Shown one piece after another: positions 63,191-64,000 of a stretch of DNA of 64,000 bases. The position numbers and the translations under genes were made by a program. This DNA is from a bacterium (lineage in GTDB: Bacteria; Bdellovibrionota; Bdellovibrionia; Bdellovibrionales; Bdellovibrionaceae): the NCBI GenBank assembly GCA_019752925.1, contig JAIELP010000004.1, positions 62,001-126,000 on the forward strand, written 5' to 3'. The notes under the pieces were generated by a model. The model saw only the letters and a program-made list of their open reading frames with translations, ran no database searches and was not told the origin of the DNA. Numbering within the stretch: the stretch's first letter is position 1; each line of letters begins with the position of its first letter.

Positions 63191-64000
63191 ATTGAATCCC
63201 AACCCCAAACCCACAGCGGCATAGGTAAAAGGTTTGATAGTTTTTGTTGCGCATCTGTCGAAACAAAATCGAGAGCATTTACATTTAAAGGGCCGAATAA
63301 AAGCTGAATTAAATCAGATTCTTTTGAAAGTGTGTATAAATCAGTGCCGAAACCAAAAACAAATTGTTCGCCTTGTTTTTCAAGCACAATTTTTTCAAAG
63401 CCTTCGGCTCGGAATGCTTTTTTTATTTTTGTTAAGCAGGATTCTTGATTGATAATTTTTAACATCCCTAAATAGCCTTGGTGTGAAACACTGGCTACTG
63501 GCTCCATCTGAGCACGTAAATTAGTTGAGTGAGCTGGACACATAACGGTAATAACCTGATTTTTTTGTGCGCGTATGTACTGGAATAAATCCATGAGCGC
63601 ATCCACTTGACCTGACCATTCGTGAACGTAATTGATTAAATCAGCGCCCTTTCCTTCAACTGCATAAGCTAAGAGTTGATTGTTTTGATCCCAAGCGGTG
63701 TAAACATTTGAGTTTGGAATTTTTAGAAACTGACGGAAGTCTTCGGCGCCGCGTACGGCGTGTACTGTGTGCTGCGAGTAAAGTTTTAAAAGTGCATTAG
63801 GGTCTACATTGTTGCCGGTAACAAAGCGTAAGTTTTTATTTTTGATCGGTGAGGCGTCATCAAACACGTAGCTGTATTCAAAGCCCGCCAATTCAAAACC
63901 CATTTTGCGGTAAAAATCAAATTGGTCAGTCCATAAAATAACTAAATCGCATTCCTGCTTTTGTGCGAGTTCCATACATTTTTCAATATTTTTACGGCTG
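63187..64000 (-). CDS. GNAT-type acetyltransferase, 5' end outside the window
   Basis: The frame is open to the window edge (codons for SRKNIEKC precede the first internal Met), so the true start lies beyond 64000. Visible residues include IEKCMELAQKQECDLVILWTDQFDFYRKMGFELAGFEYSYVF, which matches the end of a GNAT domain (xYxKxGF). A second ~190-residue part after it may be a degenerate second GNAT or other domain. The substrate is unknown. Confidence 0.7.
   Translation of the reverse strand, partial: SRKNIEKCMELAQKQECDLVILWTDQFDFYRKMGFELAGFEYSYVFDDASPIKNKNLRFVTGNNVDPNALLKLYSQHTVHAVRGAEDFRQFLKIPNSNVYTAWDQNNQLLAYAVEGKGADLINYVHEWSGQVDALMDLFQYIRAQKNQVITVMCPAHSTNLRAQMEPVASVSHQGYLGMLKIINQESCLTKIKKAFRAEGFEKIVLEKQGEQFVFGFGTDLYTLSKESDLIQLLFGPLNVNALDFVSTDAQQKLSNLLPMPLWVWGWDSI

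Noticed and set aside
1-64000. CRISPR arrays, tRNA or rRNA genes, insertion sequences, prophage
   Set aside because: No regularly spaced repeats, cloverleaf sequences, transposase or integrase genes were seen in reading the window; a dedicated tRNA scan was not possible.

Overview
The window is AT-rich DNA from a flagellated, double-membraned bacterium, most probably a member of Bdellovibrionota (Bdellovibrio or Pseudobdellovibrio type). This placement is inference. It rests on the flagellar gene order (a TPR protein and a sigma-54-activator-like gene before flgB-flgC-fliE-fliF-fliG-fliH-fliI-fliJ, then fliK-flgD-flgE), on the many small lipoproteins, and on family-level resemblances. No rRNA, tRNA, CRISPR array, prophage or insertion sequence was seen.

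Layout. 1-15.3 kb (+): one long flagellar basal-body/hook operon. It starts at a probable sigma-54 promoter (73-88) and ends at a rho-independent terminator (15281-15315); flgE has an unusual structured leader. 15.3-20.3 kb: a lipoprotein hydrolase, rsgA, a CapA-type lipoprotein and an S41 peptidase. 20.4-25 kb (-): a livKHMGF amino-acid ABC transporter with a terminator after livK. 25-28.6 kb: pfkA and a NitT/TauT-type ABC importer split over divergent strands. 28.6-31.7 kb (-): an adenylating ligase, an acyl-carrier protein and an MBOAT acyltransferase; the MBOAT gene carries an in-frame amber codon. 31.8-35.2 kb: HU, an APC permease, yacG and a lipoprotein. 35.4-41.5 kb (-): an overlapping operon ileS-lspA-lgt-(small membrane protein)-(PP-loop ATPase)-(SGNH hydrolase).

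The most notable region is 42.3-50.05 kb (-): an NtrC-type sigma-54 activator, a CHASE2 histidine kinase, a 32-residue Gly-rich peptide with one Cys, a radical SAM/SPASM enzyme, a second CHASE2 histidine kinase and a YkgJ-type Cys-cluster protein. A near-consensus sigma-54 promoter lies just upstream of the radical SAM gene, and a perfect 32-bp palindrome lies between the first kinase and the NtrC gene. I read this as a candidate RiPP-type modified-peptide system with two-component control. The precursor is short enough to be missed by routine gene calling. Its chemistry, and the link to NtrC, are inference.

50.1-64 kb: polyprenyl synthase, UbiA-type prenyltransferase, rsmJ and a membrane protein (+); a convergent 41-residue small protein with its own terminator (-); a lipoprotein behind a second near-leaderless sigma-54-like promoter; a phosphatase-like protein missing a metal ligand; citrate synthase behind a hairpin that covers its ribosome-binding site; a LEA14-like lipoprotein and a HIT protein; a structured ~220-nt RNA candidate with its own terminator; two unknown proteins; an aldehyde-dehydrogenase-like protein without its catalytic Cys and Glu; a small Cys-rich protein, ddl, a lipoprotein, and a GNAT protein cut by the window edge.
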